Position numbers and translations under genes: made by a program. Under the pieces are notes generated by a model. It was not told where the DNA came from. It saw only the letters and a list, made by a program, of their open reading frames with translations, and made no database searches. Of a stretch of 64,000 nucleotides of DNA, positions 1-10,734 are shown one piece after another (position 1 is the first letter of the stretch; each line of letters begins with the position of its first letter). Origin of the DNA: Methylovulum miyakonense HT12 (GTDB lineage Bacteria > Pseudomonadota > Gammaproteobacteria > Methylococcales > Methylomonadaceae). The DNA lies in contig NZ_KB913025.1 of the NCBI RefSeq assembly GCF_000384075.1, positions 374,238 to 438,237 on the forward strand, in the 5' to 3' direction.

Positions 1-1134
1 ACCGAAGCCTACCATGGCAAGGGCGGCATACCTATCCCGTCGTACTTCCGAAAAGCCTTATTCGCGCTGTATCTGAAGGATGAAAAAATCTTTTTTTCAT
101 CCAACATTTCCACGGAGAGCAAGCTGAAAATCTTCCGTAATATCAACGAACGGGTCAATAAGTTAACCCCATTTTTACATTTGGACAAAGACCCTTATCT
201 GGTCATGACCAATGACCGGTTTTACTGGATGATGGATACTTACACCTTGTCCGATAAATATCCGGTCTCCAAACCCATGGACGATGATTTCCAAGAAGGC
301 AAGCAGCATTTCAATTACATCCGCAATTCGGTGAAAGTGGTGGTTGATGCATTTGATGGTGATGTGGATTTTTATATTGCCGACAATAAAGACCCGATTA
401 TCCAAGCCTACAGCAACGCTTACCCAAGCCTGTTTAAACAATTGGAGGACATGCCGGCAGAATTACGCCAACATCTACGCTATCCACGCGACTTGTATTA
501 TGTGCAGATGCAGATATATGCCAAATACCATCAGAATAGCCCGGAATTGTTCTATGAGCAGGCGGAAACCTGGCAGTTTGCCAATGTGCGTGACAAAGCG
601 GTGATGCCTTACTACCAAACTATGGACTTTGGCAATTGTAATGACAGTGAAGAATTTGTGCTGATTGACCCGATGACCCCGGTCAATCGAAGCAACCTAA
701 GCATGATAGGTATCGCCGGCACACTGGACAGCAAAACCTGTGGCACGGATTACCAGCCTAATATCACGGTGTATAAATTCGGCAAGGAAGTGCAAGTGAA
801 CGGCCCTGCGCAGATCGAAGCGCTCACGCAACAAGTCCCTGAAATATCGGCCCAATTCACATTATGGGGGCAATCTGGTTCGGTCGTCGAAATGGGGCGC
901 ATGGTGATCTTGCCTATGGGCAACACAGTGCTGTACGTGCAACCCATTTATATCGCCTCAACCAAAAACAAAATGCCGGAATTGACCAGGGTGATTGTGT
1001 CAATTGGTAATGAAACGGTTATGGACAAAACTTTGTCAGGGGCATTTGATAAGCTGAAACAAATTTTCATCAAAAATGCCGAAGTCAGCATCAACTCGGA
1101 AACCAGACAAACACCGGCATCAACACCCAATTAA
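1..1134 (+). CDS. UPF0182 family membrane protein, C-terminal part (5' truncated by window edge)
   Basis: The reading frame is open from base 1, so this is the 3' part of a longer gene; the family is usually around 900 residues. The visible 377 residues are the soluble C-terminal half that follows the membrane segments in UPF0182/COG1615 proteins. Family landmarks seen are IPSYFRKALFAL, a run around NINERVNKLTPFL, DPYLVMTNDRFYWMMDTYT, NYIRNSVKVVVDAFDG and HLRYPRDL. The C-terminus is rich in Thr, Pro and Ser. The biochemical role of the family is unknown. The family match is secure; the true start lies outside the window. Confidence 0.88.
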   Translation, partial: TEAYHGKGGIPIPSYFRKALFALYLKDEKIFFSSNISTESKLKIFRNINERVNKLTPFLHLDKDPYLVMTNDRFYWMMDTYTLSDKYPVSKPMDDDFQEGKQHFNYIRNSVKVVVDAFDGDVDFYIADNKDPIIQAYSNAYPSLFKQLEDMPAELRQHLRYPRDLYYVQMQIYAKYHQNSPELFYEQAETWQFANVRDKAVMPYYQTMDFGNCNDSEEFVLIDPMTPVNRSNLSMIGIAGTLDSKTCGTDYQPNITVYKFGKEVQVNGPAQIEALTQQVPEISAQFTLWGQSGSVVEMGRMVILPMGNTVLYVQPIYIASTKNKMPELTRVIVSIGNETVMDKTLSGAFDKLKQIFIKNAEVSINSETRQTPASTPN

Positions 1135-1484
1135 AGCATAGGGCCATCGGACACCTCCTTTAGGATATAAGGCTCTGCGTATTCTAAAGGGGCATCTATG
1201 CAGGGCTTGGTCGTGGATGAAGGACGCGGGCGACGACAGAACAGTTGATGGCCGCCAGGAAAGTTTTTCGCAACTAAAATAGAATGCCCCCTATTTTATC
1301 TTCCGCGAAAAAACCTGACGCGCCCGTACTTGTTCTAAATTTTAATAAGATAACCGGATAGGGTCTTATTCTGGAGAGGGGAGGCTGTTTGCCAAGTCAA
1401 GGCAAACAGCATTTAAGGCAGGATATTCTTATTTTAAACCCTACAAAGAAACCTACAAAAGCTTCCAGTATGGCCTTATACGGC
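1135..1484. other. Intergenic region with a hairpin downstream of the small exported protein
   Basis: No convincing gene. The clear structure is an inverted repeat at 1384-1410 with 10-bp arms (GCTGTTTGCC / GGCAAACAGC) and a 7-nt loop. It lies about 75 bp beyond the stop of the leftward gene at 1485 and could end that transcript, but no T-run follows on either strand. Confidence 0.4.
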
Positions 1485-1871
1485 TTACAGCATTCCTTTC
1501 AGATCTTGGAAGCCTTTATAAGCGTTTCTCAATTCTTGCTCTGCTTCTTGTAAAGCATTTTCTTTAGCATGGGCACGGGCAGCCTTCAATTTGTTGTTCG
1601 CTCTTGAGCGCGCCATATCAACCTTGTCGTTAGCATTGATTTCTTTGCTGGCATCCAATGCATCCTTAATTAATTTCGCCACTGTTTCGCCATCTGAACC
1701 AGTAGAAACGGCATCAATAGCGATTTTTACTTTAGCCGCTACCATATCAATCGCTTCGGCAGGAGCATATGTGATTCTGCCTGGATCAGTTTCAGCAACA
1801 GCGATAGTTGAAACGCCACCAATAGCAGATGCGATCACTAAAGAAAGCAGGATTTTTTTCAAGTTTTTCAT
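1485..1871 (-). CDS. Small exported helical protein (paralogue of the gene at 2077)
   Basis: A 128-residue protein with a signal peptide: MKNLKK, a hydrophobic stretch, then cleavage after AVA in STIAVAETD. The mature part is charged, Ala-rich and predicted helical, without cysteines. It resembles the next gene upstream: both share an I-x-DA-x(4)-KE element and a pattern like ANxKLxxAR...LQxAExxLRxAxxG near the C-terminus. I do not recognise a named function. The two genes look like a tandem duplication, each probably with its own promoter because 205 bp separate them. Confidence 0.72.
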   Translation of the reverse strand: MKNLKKILLSLVIASAIGGVSTIAVAETDPGRITYAPAEAIDMVAAKVKIAIDAVSTGSDGETVAKLIKDALDASKEINANDKVDMARSRANNKLKAARAHAKENALQEAEQELRNAYKGFQDLKGML

Positions 1872-2029
1872 ATTTCACTAGTCCCCTAGTTGTTATTATC
1901 ATAAAAATTTTGCCAGCATAATGATTATTTACGATTATGTGACAAAATTATTTTATCATATTTTAAAATTTTTTAACCTTGCAAAGCTTTTAAAAATGGC
2001 TTTTCGGGTATATTTTTTATCCCACAAGC

Positions 2030-2065
2030 CAGACCCGTTTATTGGCCCAATAAAACGGGTCTGGT
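2030..2065 (-). terminator. Strong hairpin downstream of the small exported protein gene at 2077
   Basis: An inverted repeat (CCAGACCCGTTT, a centre around ATTGGCCCAAT, AAACGGGTCTGG) starts about 12 bp beyond the stop of the leftward gene. The 12-bp arms make it very stable. The minus-strand transcript is not followed by a clean U-run, so it may be a terminator or an RNA-stabilising 3' hairpin. Confidence 0.55.
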
Positions 2066-2076
2066 CAGATAACAGC

Positions 2077-2466
2077 CTACTTGTGGTTTTTGTCGTATAT
2101 TTCTTTCATTTCTTTATAACCCGCCAAAGCTTCCCTTAATTTCGCTTCAGCTGGCTGTAATTCGCCGTTTTCAAAGCTATCACGCGCAATTCTCAATTTA
2201 TCATTAGCTTTTTGACGTTGACGCTCGGTGATTTCGTAACGGAATTCTTTTTGGAGCTGACGTGCGTCGTTAATGGTTTTAACGATGTCTTTTTTGTCCG
2301 CGCCCTTTTCCACCAAGCTAACCGCTTCTTCAATTTTAGCAATAGTGCCTTCTGCCGCGGACGTCACCGCAGCCTCACCTTTTGCTTCAGCGAAAATGGG
2401 CGATGAAGCCAATGCCATCGCTGCCGCCATAGCGAAAGAAATTGCGGTTTTTTTCAATTGTTTCAT
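2077..2466 (-). CDS. Small exported helical protein
   Basis: A 129-residue protein starting MKQLKK, with an Ala-rich hydrophobic segment and a signal peptidase site near SPIFAEA. The mature part is highly charged and helical (IAKIEEAVSLVEKG, ELQPAEAKLREALAG) and probably periplasmic. It is a paralogue of the downstream gene (1485-1871): both conserve ANxKLxxAR and LQxAExxLRxAxxG. No catalytic motif or cysteine is seen. Function is unknown. Confidence 0.72.
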   Translation of the reverse strand: MKQLKKTAISFAMAAAMALASSPIFAEAKGEAAVTSAAEGTIAKIEEAVSLVEKGADKKDIVKTINDARQLQKEFRYEITERQRQKANDKLRIARDSFENGELQPAEAKLREALAGYKEMKEIYDKNHK

Positions 2467-2701
2467 TAAATTAAGCCTCTTTAGTTAAAATTTAGTATGA
2501 ACCTAGCAAATCAATCAGCTTGTACAAAAAAAGCGGACAATAAAATCAAGTGGCTATATTCAGCTTGGGATTTTAGCATAGAATCCCCCCTTAAAAGCCA
2601 GCGCGCACGCTTAAGGGACAAAAAATTATCAAAATAGTCAGCAAGGCAGTATCCGGCACCGCCTAAATTGGAAAAAACCATTTTGCAAATCGACGGGCAT
2701 A

Positions 2702-2730
2702 AAAAAGGCCATCAATAAGATGGCCTTTTT
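2702..2730 (-). terminator. Rho-independent terminator of the tRNA / gltX transcript
   Basis: A perfect 12-bp stem (AAAAAGGCCATC / GATGGCCTTTTT) with a 5-nt loop lies 5 bp past the last tRNA-Glu on the minus strand. The arms supply an A-run and a T-run on either side, so it can work in both directions. Confidence 0.85.
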
Positions 2731-2735
2731 AAATA

Positions 2736-2811
2736 TGGCGTCCCCAAGGGGGTTCGAACCCCTGTTACCGCCGTGAAAGGGCAGTGTCCTAGGCCGCTAG
2801 ACGATGGGGAC
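2736..2811 (-). tRNA. tRNA-Glu (anticodon TTC), copy 2
   Basis: The minus strand reads GTCCCCATCGTCTAGCGGCC, the anticodon loop CTTTCAC, the T arm GGTTCGAACCC and an encoded 3' CCA, 76 nt in all. It matches bacterial tRNA-Glu and is identical to the copy at 2858-2933. Confidence 0.97.
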
Positions 2812-2857
2812 TAAAACTTGTTTAGTCAAGACCTAATTAAAGTGGTAGTAGCTATTA

Positions 2858-2933
2858 TGGCGTCCCCAAGGGGGTTCGAACCCCTGTTACCGCCGTGAAA
2901 GGGCAGTGTCCTAGGCCGCTAGACGATGGGGAC
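2858..2933 (-). tRNA. tRNA-Glu (anticodon TTC), copy 1
   Basis: A 76-nt cloverleaf identical to the neighbouring copy, with 6-bp GTCCCC/GGGGAC acceptor pairing, the CTTTCAC anticodon loop and an encoded CCA. The 46-bp spacer to the second copy and the 24-bp spacer to tRNA-Ala indicate one precursor transcript. Confidence 0.97.
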
Positions 2934-2957
2934 TAATCTTTAAACAAATCTAGCATT

Positions 2958-3033
<76 letters not shown>

Positions 3034-3087
3034 CTCAGTAAAGAACCGGTATTCTACAGGAATTACGCCTAATGTCTAATACTAATT

Positions 3088-4485
3088 TCACTTTTTTATA
3101 TAGGTGATCGCCCTTTTTATTCTGGCTAAGGTTTTTTCCTTACCTAACAAGGACAAAGTGACATCTATTGCAGGTGAAACGCCCGAACCACAAATCGCAA
3201 CCCGCAAAGGCTGCGCGACCTTGCCCATGTTTAGCGATAGCGTCTCTGCAAGATTGGCGATAATTTCATGCAATTGCCCACCCTGCCAATCCGTTACAAC
3301 AGCAAACTCGTCATAAATACGCGCCAGAACCTCTTCTGAACCCGCCGTAAACGCTTTCTTGGCGGCCTTGTCATCGTAGGCATCAAACTCTTTATAAAAA
3401 TAGACACTAGCGTTAGCCATTTCCACCAAGGTTTTGCTCCGCTCCCTTTGCGCTTTTACTATGTCAACTAAATTTGGCCCATCTGCGGCATCTATCCCTA
3501 ACTGCTCGATATGCCAGTTCAAATGCTTAGCGACATGCACAGGGTCGCCATGCATCATGTACTGATGGTTTAGCCATAAGAGTTTGTCCGGATTAAATGT
3601 CGAAGGCGACCCGTTCACATCATCCAATTCAAAAAACCCAATCATTTCCTCCATGGAAAAAATTTCCTGGTCACCATGGGACCAGCCCAGGCGCACAAGA
3701 TAATTCAGCAGGGCTTCCGGCAAATACCCGTCATCACGGTACTGCATGACACTGACCGCACCATGGCGTTTTGACAAGCGTGCGCCGTCCGCACCCAAAA
3801 TCATCGGCAAATGCGCGTATTTGGGCAATGTTGCGCCCAAGGCCGCCAAAATGTTCATTTGCCGGGGCGTATTGTTGATATGGTCATCACCACGGATGAC
3901 ATGGGTCACCCCCATGTCCATATCATCAACCACCACGGTCAGGTTATAGGTCGGCGTACCGTCACCACGGGCAATAATTAAATCATCCAGTTCCTTATTG
4001 GCGACCACAATTTCGCCTTTGACCAAATCCGGGATAGTCACGGCACCATCCACCGGATTTTTAAACCGGATGACCGGCTCCCTACCCTCAATCGCCACGG
4101 CATGTTCGCGGCACTTGCCGTTATAACGCGGCTTTTCCTTGTTTGCCATTTGCTCGGTGCGTAAGGTTTCCAGCTCTTCTTTGCTGCAATAACAATAGTA
4201 GGCATCGCCTTGCGCCAGCAATTGCTGTATCACTTCCTTATAACGGCCGAAGCGTTGGGTTTGGTAATACGGGCCCTCGTCATAGCCCAGCCCCAGCCAA
4301 TCCATGCCTTGCAAAATGGCATCAACGGATGCTTGCGTGGAACGCTCCAAATCGGTGTCTTCAATGCGTAAAATGAATTTGCCGCCATGTTTACGTGCAT
4401 ACAACCAAGAAAACAAAGCGGTGCGGGCGCCGCCGACATGCAGATAGCCCGTGGGGCTGGGGGCAAAACGTGTGGTGATTGTCAT
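3088..4485 (-). CDS. gltX: Glutamate--tRNA ligase
   Basis: Class I aminoacyl-tRNA synthetase that charges tRNA-Glu. At 465 residues it is normal for bacterial GltX. The N-terminus has the HIGH-type motif (HVGG, residues 16-19) after [19 protein letters not shown] and the KMSKS-type motif LSKRHGA (about residue 240) are present, followed by the helical anticodon-binding domain. It starts 4 nt after the Sel1 gene stop and is followed by tRNA-Ala and two tRNA-Glu genes, so enzyme and substrate tRNA may share a transcript. Confidence 0.97.
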   Translation of the reverse strand: MTITTRFAPSPTGYLHVGGARTALFSWLYARKHGGKFILRIEDTDLERSTQASVDAILQGMDWLGLGYDEGPYYQTQRFGRYKEVIQQLLAQGDAYYCYCSKEELETLRTEQMANKEKPRYNGKCREHAVAIEGREPVIRFKNPVDGAVTIPDLVKGEIVVANKELDDLIIARGDGTPTYNLTVVVDDMDMGVTHVIRGDDHINNTPRQMNILAALGATLPKYAHLPMILGADGARLSKRHGAVSVMQYRDDGYLPEALLNYLVRLGWSHGDQEIFSMEEMIGFFELDDVNGSPSTFNPDKLLWLNHQYMMHGDPVHVAKHLNWHIEQLGIDAADGPNLVDIVKAQRERSKTLVEMANASVYFYKEFDAYDDKAAKKAFTAGSEEVLARIYDEFAVVTDWQGGQLHEIIANLAETLSLNMGKVAQPLRVAICGSGVSPAIDVTLSLLGKEKTLARIKRAITYIKK

Positions 4486-4489
4486 CGGA

Positions 4490-4954
4490 TTATTTTGTCA
4501 GTAAGATTTTTTTAGCGTATTCGGTTGGAATTTGTTTGGCGGCATTTAAGCGCATTCTTTGGTAACTGAACGCCACCCCACCAGCCGCCACAGGGTTTTT
4601 GCCTAAAATAGCCAGGGAGGCGGTATGGCCTTGGGCGGCGGCCTTTTCATACCACCCGGTTGCCGTTTTCACATCGCTTTTCACGCCTATGCCGCGGTCA
4701 TACAACGCGGCGACCAGCACCTGGGCATCCACATAACCTTGGGTTGCGGCTTTTATCAGCCATTCGGCGGCTTGTTGTTCATCCTTTTCCTGACCGTTAC
4801 CCAGCAAATACATCGCACCCAATTTTGCTTGGGCTTTGGCATCGCCTTGGATAGCAGCCGCTTGCACAGAGTCTTCCGGCACCGCTTCTTCCGCCCATGC
4901 CGTACCCAGCGTCAACAGCGACACTAACAACAACCATTTACACATTTTTTTCAT
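4490..4954 (-). CDS. Sel1-repeat (SLR) exported protein
   Basis: About 154 residues from the ATG preceding KKMCKWLLL; an earlier in-frame ATG at 4993 would add a non-signal-like leader. A signal peptide ends near GTAWAEE. Two to three Sel1 repeats follow: [44 protein letters not shown]. Such repeats mediate protein-protein contacts, probably in the periplasm here. It sits between serS and gltX with a 4-nt gap to gltX. Its partner is unknown. Confidence 0.82.
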   Translation of the reverse strand: MKKMCKWLLLVSLLTLGTAWAEEAVPEDSVQAAAIQGDAKAQAKLGAMYLLGNGQEKDEQQAAEWLIKAATQGYVDAQVLVAALYDRGIGVKSDVKTATGWYEKAAAQGHTASLAILGKNPVAAGGVAFSYQRMRLNAAKQIPTEYAKKILLTK

Positions 4955-5016
4955 AAAATCCACGCCATTATTATTATTAAAAAAACCCGGCAATGAAACC
5001 GGATGTATGCAGCGTT

Positions 5017-6354
<1,338 letters not shown>

Positions 6355-6780
6355 TCAAGCTCCGCTTGCAAGCCAATCAGGATAAATATCAGTCAATTTT
6401 TCCATATCGCGATCATTTGCCAACAACTCAAGTCCGTAATGCTTCGCCGTAGCGAAATGCAGAAAGTCTATAGCTGCACAGGTGTCTTGTCCCTTGAGGG
6501 TTACGCCTTTAGATTGACAATATCTTGATAAGCCAATCGCCTGCTCATAAATATAGGGATTAATATCCAAAAACGTAAATCCATCAAATATCTCCTTCAA
6601 TGCGTCAAAGTCCTTGCGATGCGATAACTTCACTGTCCGCAAAGTTTCCAAATACACCAAACGATTGACAAAAATCTCGCTGTCTTCATCTTCTAAAATC
6701 GGTGCCAGCTTACTGATAGCTTCGGGTTTTTTCTTATCAAACGCGTCAATAATCAAATTGGTGTCGATAAAATAATTCAT
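6355..6780 (-). CDS. PIN-domain ribonuclease (VapC-like) coupled to an ATPase
   Basis: A 141-residue PIN domain. The acidic active-site residues are visible: D in FIDTNLIID, E in LVYLETLRT, D in GQDTCAAIDFLHFA and D in LLANDRDM. PIN domains of this size are metal-dependent RNases. Its start overlaps the stop of the upstream ATPase gene by 4 bases (ATGA), so the two are translated as a pair. No VapB-type antitoxin is present, so the ATPase may replace the usual antitoxin as regulator. It is AT-rich compared with serS next door. Confidence 0.87.
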   Translation of the reverse strand: MNYFIDTNLIIDAFDKKKPEAISKLAPILEDEDSEIFVNRLVYLETLRTVKLSHRKDFDALKEIFDGFTFLDINPYIYEQAIGLSRYCQSKGVTLKGQDTCAAIDFLHFATAKHYGLELLANDRDMEKLTDIYPDWLASGA

Positions 6781-7964
6781 TGCCCCTCTTCCGGTAACGA
6801 ATTGATAAGGTTCAACAACAATTTCTTCGCTTTTTTCTGTTTTTCTTTATCGACATGGGCAATTTTGTCTATATTTAAATCGACCCCAAAAAACTCGGTC
6901 ACAATATCATTTAAAAAATAGTTTTCGATATGATTAATCGTTTTAGTTTTGACCATATCACCTTCACGCACCAGTTCGTAACCTTCCCCGCCTTTTAAAC
7001 CCGCCAAAACCAAGGGCGAATGCGTGGAAATGTAAAACGTAGTTTTTGGAAAAAATTCGCGCAAAATGCCAATGATTTTTGTTTGCCAACTAATGTGCAG
7101 GTGTGGCTCTATTTCGTCTATAAAAACAATGCCTTCAACTTCATTTAGATTGGTTTCATTTGTCCAGCCACTGTAACCAGCAATGATTTCTTGGAAGATT
7201 TTGATGATGGAAACGTAACCAGTGGAGAGTTTATCGAGCGGAATGTTATTTATATAGAGTTGACCTTCTGAAAAGGTTATTTTTAATGAAACATCGCCAT
7301 TTTCATTTTTTGTAACCAAATTCAGGTCTGGTTCCAGTTTATCTATCAGTTGTAAGACAGTAACGGCTTCTTGCGTTTTGTCTTGGTTTGTTATTACAAA
7401 ATTCGGATTAATGATTAATCGGGATGCAAACCAATCTGCAATCTCTTGATGTTCTAAGCCTTCTCCGTCTATATATCTCAACGTGCGGTCAAAGCTTTCT
7501 ACAAAACGATTTTGACGATCAGATAGAATTTTAATGTTGTTAGTATCGATATTTTTAGTGAAACCGCGATTTTTTGCGCCGATAAAAATTATTGGTAGAT
7601 CACATACAAATGAAGTAATTCGATTTGAAAGGAGATACTGAAAGGTCATAAAGCCCCAATGATCACGAATTCTGTCTTTAATCTTAATGCTATTTAGCTC
7701 TATATCTGTCGGTAGTTTTATTGTGTGTGCATTAAATTTATCGTAAATAACTTTTTCCCTGCATAAGCTTGCGTATTTTAAATTTGAGTCAGGACTTTTA
7801 AAAATTGAATGGCAATAAATCAACGACTTCGCCATATTTTCCAACAACTGCGTCTTACCAATCCCATTCTTGCCAATAAAACAATAAATCTGTTTATCGG
7901 TCTCCAAATTTATATCGAAGTCAAAACCAACACCTAATTGCTCTGTTTTAAATGAGGTAATCAT
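6777..7964 (-). CDS. AAA/SMC-like ATPase (AAA_21/OLD-type) paired with a PIN nuclease
   Basis: A 395-residue ATPase with Walker A GKNGIGKTQ near residue 32, an ABC-type signature region LSTGYVSII, Walker B GIVFIDEIEPHLH and the switch histidine in STHSPLVLAG. This arrangement is that of ABC-like DNA-repair/OLD ATPases. The middle lacks a long coiled coil. It is AT-rich and overlaps the PIN gene by 4 nt. ATPase-nuclease pairs of this kind are common in phage-defence loci; the exact system is not one I can name. Confidence 0.85.
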   Translation of the reverse strand: MITSFKTEQLGVGFDFDINLETDKQIYCFIGKNGIGKTQLLENMAKSLIYCHSIFKSPDSNLKYASLCREKVIYDKFNAHTIKLPTDIELNSIKIKDRIRDHWGFMTFQYLLSNRITSFVCDLPIIFIGAKNRGFTKNIDTNNIKILSDRQNRFVESFDRTLRYIDGEGLEHQEIADWFASRLIINPNFVITNQDKTQEAVTVLQLIDKLEPDLNLVTKNENGDVSLKITFSEGQLYINNIPLDKLSTGYVSIIKIFQEIIAGYSGWTNETNLNEVEGIVFIDEIEPHLHISWQTKIIGILREFFPKTTFYISTHSPLVLAGLKGGEGYELVREGDMVKTKTINHIENYFLNDIVTEFFGVDLNIDKIAHVDKEKQKKAKKLLLNLINSLPEEGQ

Positions 7965-8129
7965 AATTTTTCCATTGCAATTTCATTGGGTCATTACGGA
8001 TCAAGCGGCAAAACGCGCCAGATTTATCAACAGATTTTGTCAGAAACGGGATGCACACAAAATGGCTTGACAAAAAAGCCCATCAATTTGGAGTAAAAAC
8101 CATGTTTTTTTACTCTGCTAACTTCGGCT

Positions 8130-8852
8130 TCATCTAGCCAATGGCAAAAACGCATCAAGCTGCTTAACAGCCCACCAACCTAACCACATCACCAGTACGC
8201 AAACGCCTGTATTACCGATAATACCAATCAGCAAAGCCCGCGCATGTCCGGTGTGGGTATAACCGTGTTCCAGCAAATACAACAAAACATATAAACCTGA
8301 AAGGCTTAGGTACGCACCGACAATAACCACCACTAGCGTCAATTGATGTTCGATAGTCATTTGGATTTTGGGCAACAGGAGGCTAGCGACCAAGCTAATT
8401 AACAACGCACCTAGGGCATTGACGCCAATCAAACCATAAGGAAACATCCCATCCGTCCAGATGATCGCTTTGCCTGTCAAAGCCTTGCCGCACAGCAAGC
8501 CCAGCCAAATCGCCAACAGACACGCGATGACACTGACCGCAATATTCAACGCCGCCTTGCTGAATTGGTTTTGTTCCAGCAGATAAACGGTTTCTAAGGA
8601 AAACGTGGAAAAAGTGGTGAACGCGCCGATAAAGCCAACCAATATCGCCGCGCGGTAATCCAGAGCAAAGGCGATGCGGTTCAGCACCAAGGCTTCGGTC
8701 AGCAGGCCCAGCAAAAACGAGCCGATGATATTGACCGCCAAGGTACCGTAAGGAAAACCCCGCCCCAACCAGTGATAAATCCCCGTAGAGACTAAAAACC
8801 GCAACACCGCGCCAAAAGAACCGCCCAAAGCAACGGCAAACAGTTGGTTCAT
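8130..8852 (-). CDS. crcB: Fluoride channel CrcB/Fluc, fused double-domain form
   Basis: At 240 residues this is about twice the usual CrcB length. Residues 1-128 are a complete four-helix Fluc with FPYG.LAVN (Asn41) and the pore signature GAFTTFSTFS (Phe81, Phe84). Residues 135-232 are a second, partial copy: FPYGLIGVN (Asn145), then GAYLSLSGLY where both pore Phe are Leu, then a last helix. The first helix is missing in copy two, giving seven membrane segments and opposite orientation of the second half. Its start is 2 nt after the orn stop. Role: fluoride efflux, with the second half probably structural. Confidence 0.9.
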   Translation of the reverse strand: MNQLFAVALGGSFGAVLRFLVSTGIYHWLGRGFPYGTLAVNIIGSFLLGLLTEALVLNRIAFALDYRAAILVGFIGAFTTFSTFSLETVYLLEQNQFSKAALNIAVSVIACLLAIWLGLLCGKALTGKAIIWTDGMFPYGLIGVNALGALLISLVASLLLPKIQMTIEHQLTLVVVIVGAYLSLSGLYVLLYLLEHGYTHTGHARALLIGIIGNTGVCVLVMWLGWWAVKQLDAFLPLAR

Positions 8853-8854
8853 GG

Positions 8855-9400
8855 CTAGAATTTAAGGAAATGCGTCCGGTAATAACGCAATTCTTCAATC
8901 GACTCGATGATGTCGTCCAAGGCCTGATGCTTGGCCTGTTTATTAAAGCCTTGCTTAAGCTCAGGGGCCCAGCGTGCGGCCAGTTCTTTCAAGGTGGACA
9001 CATCAATGCTGCGGTAATGGAAAAACGCTTCCAGTTGGGGCATGTGGCGGAACAAAAAGCGGCGGTCTTGGCCAATGGTGTTGCCGCACATAGGGGATGT
9101 CCGCTCGGGAACCCATTGCTTGAGGAATTCAACCGTCATCGCTTCGGCTTCGGCATCGTTGATAGTTGAAGCTTTGACCCGTCCAATCAGGCCAGATGCG
9201 CCATGATGCTCTTGGTTCCAATCATCCATCGCCGCCAAGGCTTCGTCTGATTGGTGCACGGCGATCACAGGGCCTTGCGCCAAAATGTTCAGTTCTTTGT
9301 CGGTGATTATCGTCGCCATCTCAATGATGAGGTCGGTATCAGGATTCAGACCGGTCATTTCCAAGTCTATCCAGATAAGGTTTTGGGTGTCCTGCGCCAT
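8855..9400 (-). CDS. orn: Oligoribonuclease
   Basis: A DEDDh 3'-5' exoribonuclease of 181 residues that degrades 2-5 nt RNAs and pGpG. The motifs are visible: IDLEMTGL (D, E), [21 protein letters not shown] (D) and HQALDDI (H, D). It lies directly upstream of crcB with 2 bp between, and diverges from the M48 protease gene at 9487. Confidence 0.97.
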   Translation of the reverse strand: MAQDTQNLIWIDLEMTGLNPDTDLIIEMATIITDKELNILAQGPVIAVHQSDEALAAMDDWNQEHHGASGLIGRVKASTINDAEAEAMTVEFLKQWVPERTSPMCGNTIGQDRRFLFRHMPQLEAFFHYRSIDVSTLKELAARWAPELKQGFNKQAKHQALDDIIESIEELRYYRTHFLKF

Positions 9401-9486
9401 GTCGATTCCGTTGTGTTTAATCTTGCGCTTAGTGTAGCATTGGGTAAACTGAACGTCTAACCCTTAAACCTCACCTGTTTGCCTGT

Positions 9487-10734
9487 ATGAATACCTTCAC
9501 GCTGTTTTTTTTGTTTGCCCTGGCCTTATCCTTTGGTATCGAATTTTGGCTGGCAAAACGCCAGGCCAGCTACGTTGCCGCCCATCGCCATGAAGTGCCG
9601 GAAGCCTTCCGCACCAGCGTTTCTTTGGAAGCCCACCAAAAAGCTGCCGATTACACCTTGGCAAAAGGTAAGCTCGGTGATATTGACAGGGTCATCAGCA
9701 CGGCCATGTTGTTGTTGCTCACCTTGGGGGGGGGCATCAACCTCGCCTTTGCCTGCTGGCCGCAGATAGTTGGCTCGCCATTCATGGCGGGCATTTTGGC
9801 GACGGCAAGCCTGCTCTTGGTTATGACACTGGCCGAAATCCCCACCCAACTGTACCAAACCTTTGTCATAGAAGAAAAATTCGGCTTCAACAAAAGCACC
9901 GTACAACAATTTGCCAAAGACCAAGCCCTGCAACTGGCCTTAGGCGCAGCCATCGGCTTGCCTTTACTGGCGTTGATTTTATGGGTGATGGACAGCATCG
10001 GTTCGTCCTGGTGGTTGTGGGCCTGGGCGATTTTGATGGGCTTCTCCTTATTGATGAGCTGGCTGTTCCCCACCCTGATCGCGCCGCTGTTCAATAAATT
10101 CACACCTATGGAAGACGGTTCATTGAAAGACCGCATCCAAAGTTTGCTGGCACGTTGCGGATTCAATAGCCAAGGCATTTTCATTATGGACGGTTCCAAA
10201 CGTTCGGGTCATGGCAACGCTTATTTCACGGGCTTGGGCAATAACAAACGGATCGTGTTTTATGACAATTTGGTCAATTCTTTAGACGAAGAAGAGCTGG
10301 AAGCGGTATTGGCGCATGAGTTAGGGCATTTCAAACGTAAACACGTCATTAAAATGCTGGTCGCCAGCTCCATCATGAGCCTGATTGGTTTTGCCGTGTT
10401 AGGTTGGTTGATCGACCAAGACTGGTTTTACACAGGTCTGGGTGTCAGCATTGAGCAAAAATCCAACGCCGCCGCTTTGATGTTGTTCATGCTGGTGTCG
10501 TCTACATTCACCTTTTTCATGCAACCGATCACCGCGTTTTTCCAACGCCAGTTTGAATTTGAAGCCGACGATTTCGCCGCGCAAAATTCCCAAGCCAGCA
10601 AAATGATTAGCGGCTTGGTGAAATTATACGAAGAAAACGCCAGCACCTTGACCCCCGATCCTTTGTATTCCGCCTTCCACTACAGCCATCCGCCAGCGGC
10701 AATCCGCATCGCCCACCTGACCGCCAAAGCCTGA
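9487..10734 (+). CDS. M48 family membrane zinc metallopeptidase (Ste24-like)
   Basis: A 415-residue membrane protease. The zinc motif is LAHELGHFKRKH, with the third ligand in FEFEADDFAA. Several hydrophobic segments lie in the N-terminal half and two after the HExxH, as in CAAX-type Ste24 proteases. It probably acts in membrane protein quality control. Its TGA overlaps the rsgA ATG by one base (TGATG), so the two are translationally coupled. Confidence 0.93.
   Translation: MNTFTLFFLFALALSFGIEFWLAKRQASYVAAHRHEVPEAFRTSVSLEAHQKAADYTLAKGKLGDIDRVISTAMLLLLTLGGGINLAFACWPQIVGSPFMAGILATASLLLVMTLAEIPTQLYQTFVIEEKFGFNKSTVQQFAKDQALQLALGAAIGLPLLALILWVMDSIGSSWWLWAWAILMGFSLLMSWLFPTLIAPLFNKFTPMEDGSLKDRIQSLLARCGFNSQGIFIMDGSKRSGHGNAYFTGLGNNKRIVFYDNLVNSLDEEELEAVLAHELGHFKRKHVIKMLVASSIMSLIGFAVLGWLIDQDWFYTGLGVSIEQKSNAAALMLFMLVSSTFTFFMQPITAFFQRQFEFEADDFAAQNSQASKMISGLVKLYEENASTLTPDPLYSAFHYSHPPAAIRIAHLTAKA

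Noticed and set aside
8853..9486. A fluoride riboswitch controlling orn-crcB
   Set aside because: I looked upstream of crcB and of orn for the conserved fluoride riboswitch core and saw no convincing match; crcB starts 2 nt after orn.
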